Positions 60,784-64,000 of a DNA stretch of 64,000 nt are shown here, piece after piece. The stretch lies in NCBI GenBank assembly GCA_002337605.1, contig DDGL01000014.1, positions 321,827-385,826 of the forward strand. The letters are read 5' to 3'. A program made the translations under genes and the position numbers. How positions within the stretch are numbered: position 1 is the first letter of the stretch; each line of letters begins with the position of its first letter. The DNA is from Flavobacteriaceae bacterium UBA1903 (GTDB taxonomy: Bacteria; Bacteroidota; Bacteroidia; Flavobacteriales; Flavobacteriaceae). The notes under the pieces were generated by a model that saw only the letters and a list, made by a program, of their open reading frames with translations, ran no database searches and was not told the DNA's origin.

Positions 60784-61926
60784 CTAAGATACTTTTTTAA
60801 AGAGAACTGCCGTGTTGCAACCACCAAAACCTGAGGCGGTTTTCAATAAAATATCAATTGGTTTTTTTTGTTTTTGTAACAGAATATGCAAAGGTTTGGA
60901 AACACCCAGTTCATCGAAACCAGGCGAGGGAAGCATTGTTTGGTGATGCATCATTTCTAAGCCAATTACAGTTTCTAATAAGCCTGAAGCCCCCAGGGTA
61001 TGTCCAAAAGCTCCTTTTAAACTATGCAAAGGAATGTGCTGCATATGCTGGCGTGTAAAGGCAATAGCCTCCATCTCGTCGTTATAAAGTGTAGCAGTCC
61101 CATGGGCTGAAATAAAATCGACCCCATTTGCCTCCAACTGACCTTCCTTTAAGGCAGCCGCGATACTTTTGTACAACCCTTCGCCCGTTCGGGAAGGTCC
61201 TGAAATGTGGTTGGCGTCATTGCAAGAGCCAGCACCTATGATCTCTACAGCATTTTTGGTGTGCTTTTCTTTTGAAATAAAAACTGATGCCGCTGCTTCA
61301 CCCAAACTAATTCCGCTACGGTATTTTGAATAGGGTTTACAAGGGGCAACACTCAATGCTTTAAACGACTGAAATCCGGACAGTGTAAACTTGGTCACTA
61401 AATCTCCCGCAACTAGTACAGCATTCTCATAAAGACCTGTTGAAATCATTCGTTTCGCTACGGTTACAGCCAGGATTCCAGAAACACAGGCATTTGAAAC
61501 TATAACAGGTTCGGTTTTAAAATTGTAAAAGTCGGCTAGTTTTTTTGCCAGCATAGGCAAATAAGCTCGGCTTTCATCAAAGGCACTGTTTACATCTAAA
61601 GCATCTATATTTCCTTTGGTGGTCGCTACCAGCAATGCTGTTTTTTCTGTGATTTTTACTTCGGAGTTTGCTAGGGTTTGCGCCATAGCAAGTAGCATCA
61701 TTTTTTCTAGCTTGGTGTACTGTTGAGGATTTCCCAACTGCTGAAATTGCGTGTTTATTTTTTTTTCAGAAAGCATCGCCGCATAAAAAGGTGTTTCTGA
61801 AACTGCCGTATCTTCCTGCTTTTTAAGCGCTGTATTATCTTGCAGCAACATCTCAAATGTATCTTCTGCCGAAAACCCCAAAGGTGTGACCAGTCCAGCT
61901 GCCGAAATGTAACAAGGTGCTTTCAA
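60784..61926 (-). CDS. Beta-ketoacyl-ACP synthase (second ketosynthase)
   Basis: The 380-residue condensing enzyme has Cys147 in VSNACVSGILAV, His275 in SAHGTATLYNDE and His309 in KGAFGHTLGASGLLET, so all three catalytic residues are present. It is divergent from the FabF-type enzyme at 57575 and probably has a different chain preference, for example priming. It overlaps the hotdog gene by 4 bp. Confidence 0.93.
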   Translation of the reverse strand: MKAPCYISAAGLVTPLGFSAEDTFEMLLQDNTALKKQEDTAVSETPFYAAMLSEKKINTQFQQLGNPQQYTKLEKMMLLAMAQTLANSEVKITEKTALLVATTKGNIDALDVNSAFDESRAYLPMLAKKLADFYNFKTEPVIVSNACVSGILAVTVAKRMISTGLYENAVLVAGDLVTKFTLSGFQSFKALSVAPCKPYSKYRSGISLGEAAASVFISKEKHTKNAVEIIGAGSCNDANHISGPSRTGEGLYKSIAAALKEGQLEANGVDFISAHGTATLYNDEMEAIAFTRQHMQHIPLHSLKGAFGHTLGASGLLETVIGLEMMHHQTMLPSPGFDELGVSKPLHILLQKQKKPIDILLKTASGFGGCNTAVLFKKVS

Positions 61927-62375
61927 GATTCCAACGGTTTTAAGATCGTGCTCATTTCAGCCGAAGCGATGTTAACATCACCAACTTTAGACTCCAGACG
62001 TACCAGTATCATCTCCATTGCGCTATAGGAAATATGTACTTCGGTTCGCAGGGTATCCCCAACCTGGGGAAGCTGTCTGATTTCAGCTTTTTTAATAGCA
62101 CCAATATACCCTTCCCGGGTAGCTTTTTTGTTTAAATAACCCGAATAACCAGTATGTAAAGCAGCACTTTGCGCCATATGCTCTAAAATTCCTGCTTCGG
62201 AAAATTTGTTTTCTTTTACAAATAAGCATTGTTGGGGAATAAGAAAACTACTTACCAGACTATTCGCATCGTGGTAGCGCAATGTGTCTACTAAGATCAT
62301 GGGTTCCCGATGTGGAATGAGTTTTTTCAGAAACTCCATGTTAGTAATAGGAAGTGAACTATTTGGGTAATCCAT
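61923..62375 (-). CDS. Hotdog-fold dehydratase-like protein (ApeP type)
   Basis: The 150-residue protein has LIPHREPMILVDTL with His22 and ILEHMAQSAALHTGY with Glu65, the two catalytic positions of hydroxyacyl-ACP dehydratases of the FabZ/ApeP kind. It likely acts with the smaller hotdog protein at 54726 in forming the conjugated double bonds. It is followed upstream by a 103-bp gap, the largest in this operon. Confidence 0.88.
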   Translation of the reverse strand: MDYPNSSLPITNMEFLKKLIPHREPMILVDTLRYHDANSLVSSFLIPQQCLFVKENKFSEAGILEHMAQSAALHTGYSGYLNKKATREGYIGAIKKAEIRQLPQVGDTLRTEVHISYSAMEMILVRLESKVGDVNIASAEMSTILKPLES

Positions 62376-62478
62376 TAATTTATTCTTTTTGGGAGGCCTT
62401 TTAATAATCTCGCTAGGCTATTCATAGAAGCAGACTTAAGCAAAAAAGTGCTACTTACCATTTGACTAGTTACCTACT

Positions 62479-63399
62479 TTACAATCCCTTTCCCCAAAAG
62501 TCGTAAAAATTAAACCATTGTAGCGGATATTTTTTGACAACTAATTCTAAATGCGCTGCAAATTTGTTGAGTAGATCTTGCGCGTCGCGACGTTCAACCT
62601 TTACTTTTCTTGCGTATAAATGGTAGTGCTTTTTGGGTTCTCTCATTACATACACAAACAAAACAGGTACTTGCATGCGGGTGGCGATTTGAAACGGCCC
62701 AATAGGAAACTTTGCTTTTTTACCCAGCAATTCGGCTTCCAGAGTTTTGGTTTTATTTAGGAATCGATCTCCTGAAATGCATACAATTCTATTTTGGGCA
62801 ATGGCAGCACTTATTTCAAATATATGTGACATATCTTCCTTTACCACTATAAAATTCACGTGATCCCGCTTGGTGAATTGCCCAAGATATTCTTTAATAT
62901 CCTCGTGATCCTGGTCGGTAATAACAATGCTTATGGCTGCATCAAAATTTCGTTTTTTGAAAAAGTGTTGCGCCAACTCAAAATTGCCCACGTGGGCACT
63001 TATAAGAATTCCTCCTTCCTCCTTTTGCAACATTTCGGTGATATGCTCCTCTCCGTCAAACTCATACGAATACGCATCTCCCTTGCCAATAGGAATGGCG
63101 ATCTTGTCTACTAACGATTGCCCAAAAACATAATAATTCTTGTAAATACTAACACAACTTTTAAGCCAGCTGTAGCCTAAGCGTTTCGTGTAAAAATAGT
63201 GTAAAGCCTTTGCATTATTACGTACTGCCAAGCAGAAATAAGGGATCGGTAAATGCATTAAGGCATACGCAGCCCGAATTCCGAATTTCCGGATGAAAAA
63301 AACAAATATCTTGAATCCCGTCACGGTACCACGTGATTTTCCTGTCCAGGTGGCTGCGTTTTCAGTAGTTGTAATAGTTTGATTTTTTGCCAAACCCAA
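62479..63399 (-). CDS. LpxL/HtrB-type lysophospholipid acyltransferase
   Basis: The 306-residue membrane-associated protein has the acyltransferase motif ISAHVGNFELAQ (H-x4-E), VCISGDRFL and IGPFQIATRMQVPVLFVYV, as in lipid A acyltransferases. In aryl polyene clusters such an enzyme is thought to move the acyl product onto a glycolipid. It begins MGLAKNQTIT, and an N-terminal helix around residues 30-60 should anchor it to the inner membrane. Confidence 0.9.
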   Translation of the reverse strand: MGLAKNQTITTTENAATWTGKSRGTVTGFKIFVFFIRKFGIRAAYALMHLPIPYFCLAVRNNAKALHYFYTKRLGYSWLKSCVSIYKNYYVFGQSLVDKIAIPIGKGDAYSYEFDGEEHITEMLQKEEGGILISAHVGNFELAQHFFKKRNFDAAISIVITDQDHEDIKEYLGQFTKRDHVNFIVVKEDMSHIFEISAAIAQNRIVCISGDRFLNKTKTLEAELLGKKAKFPIGPFQIATRMQVPVLFVYVMREPKKHYHLYARKVKVERRDAQDLLNKFAAHLELVVKKYPLQWFNFYDFWGKGL

Positions 63400-63439
63400 G
63401 TGCTTCTTTTGTTGGCAAATTTAAAGGATTTTTGAGAAT

Positions 63440-64000
63440 TTAACCGTAAATCCCTCCGTTGATGTTGACCACTTCCCCTGTGATGTAAGCTGCTTTTTCA
63501 GAAGCTAAAAAAGAAACAAGATGTGCAACTTCATCGGGGGTGCCGAAACGGTTTAACGGCACTAGCTTCTTCAGCTCTTTTTCATCGAGATCTTTTGTCA
63601 TATCACTTGTTATAAATCCTGGCGCTACAGCATTGACCGTTACATTTCGCTTAGCTACTTCCTGTGCCAGCGATTTTGTAGCCGAAATGACCGCTCCCTT
63701 TGCAGCGGCATAATTTACTTGTCCTGCGGTTCCTTTTAACCCAGAAAGCGATACCACATTTATGATGCGTCCAAACCGATTTAGCAACATAGGCTGTAAC
63801 AACGGTTTGGTAACATTGAAAAATCCGTTTAGGTTCGTATCCATCACACTATTCCAGTCTTCGTCTTTCATCCACATAAAAAGACCATCTTTTGTAATGC
63901 CTGCATTATTCACCAGTATCTCAATCACCGCTTCTTTATTATTCTCTTGCCAGGCCTGCAGTGCTTTTGCAGTGTCTTCAGCATTGGAAACATCAAATTG
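63440..64000 (-). CDS. 3-oxoacyl-ACP reductase (FabG-like SDR), N-terminus beyond the window
   Basis: The open frame runs off the right edge; the visible 187 codons cover most of a short-chain dehydrogenase. LVNNAGITKD, the catalytic Ser in VVSLSGLKGTAGQ and YAAAK are present, and the C-terminus reads AAYITGEVVNINGG. It is normally FabG-like and would reduce the 3-ketoacyl chain before dehydration. The nucleotide-binding GxxxGxG region should lie just beyond base 64000. Confidence 0.93.
   Translation of the reverse strand, partial: QFDVSNAEDTAKALQAWQENNKEAVIEILVNNAGITKDGLFMWMKDEDWNSVMDTNLNGFFNVTKPLLQPMLLNRFGRIINVVSLSGLKGTAGQVNYAAAKGAVISATKSLAQEVAKRNVTVNAVAPGFITSDMTKDLDEKELKKLVPLNRFGTPDEVAHLVSFLASEKAAYITGEVVNINGGIYG

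Overview
The window looks like chromosome of a low-GC Bacteroidota, almost certainly a member of the Flavobacteriaceae. The evidence is Bacteroidota-type promoter elements (TAnnTTTG), two proteins ending in type IX secretion (T9SS) sorting domains, a DUF4270 lipoprotein, a short AtpC beside AtpD and apart from other ATP synthase genes, a NusA without C-terminal repeats, and a pigment cluster of the aryl-polyene/flexirubin kind. No insertion sequence, prophage, CRISPR array or rRNA operon is visible. LAYOUT: 1-3.4 kb carries cell-surface sugar genes (galE fragment, DegT-type aminotransferase, waaA) and a DUF2461 gene. 3.5-7.6 kb holds four related tiny acidic lipoproteins around a DNA-damage-type module: a LexA-like S24 repressor divergent from a radical-SAM/HhH protein and its DUF4130 partner, with repeated GGAATA/TATTCC half-sites between them. 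7.9-11.7 kb has a 40-residue lipoprotein gene overlapping a membrane protein gene, two tRNAs (Gly-GCC, Leu-UAA) and mutS. 12-19.5 kb holds a GNAT enzyme, an internally duplicated membrane protein, atpD-atpC, a T9SS-exported LVIVD-repeat protein, a class IV aminotransferase/sulfotransferase-like pair and an orphan gene. 19.6-26.5 kb has glmS, the DUF4270 lipoprotein, half of a GT5 glycogen-synthase-type protein, panC, panD and a flippase-like membrane protein. 26.5-36.3 kb holds a LytTR two-component system, a TPR sensor without a kinase, an esterase-fold protein with an unusual nucleophile, radA, a chimeric gene remnant, an M23 peptidase and an acyl-CoA dehydrogenase. 36.5-41.1 kb is the rimP-nusA-infB operon, with a terminator hairpin in its leader. 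41.2-47 kb holds a universal stress protein, a lipoprotein and a 1383-residue secreted metalloprotease. HOW THE LAST PART WORKS: From 47.3 kb to the right edge runs one tightly packed minus-strand unit of 17 genes, many overlapping by 4-11 bp. It has ketosynthases, Cys-less ketosynthase homologues, an acyl carrier protein, two hotdog dehydratases, a FabG reductase (cut by the edge), a methyltransferase, an adenylating ligase, an LpxL-type acyltransferase, a glycosyltransferase-DUF2062 fusion, LolA and an MMPL exporter. This is the expected gene set for building an aryl polyene on an acyl carrier protein and moving it to the outer membrane. It also carries a C45 acyltransferase lipoprotein and a JmjC-like cupin that could be tailoring enzymes. 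The rest of the cluster should lie beyond base 64000. Most promising for follow-up: the leader attenuator of rimP-nusA-infB, the self-cleaving-repressor/radical-SAM module with its operator cluster, the acidic lipoprotein family, the overlapping 40-residue lipoprotein gene, and the C45 enzyme inside the pigment operon.
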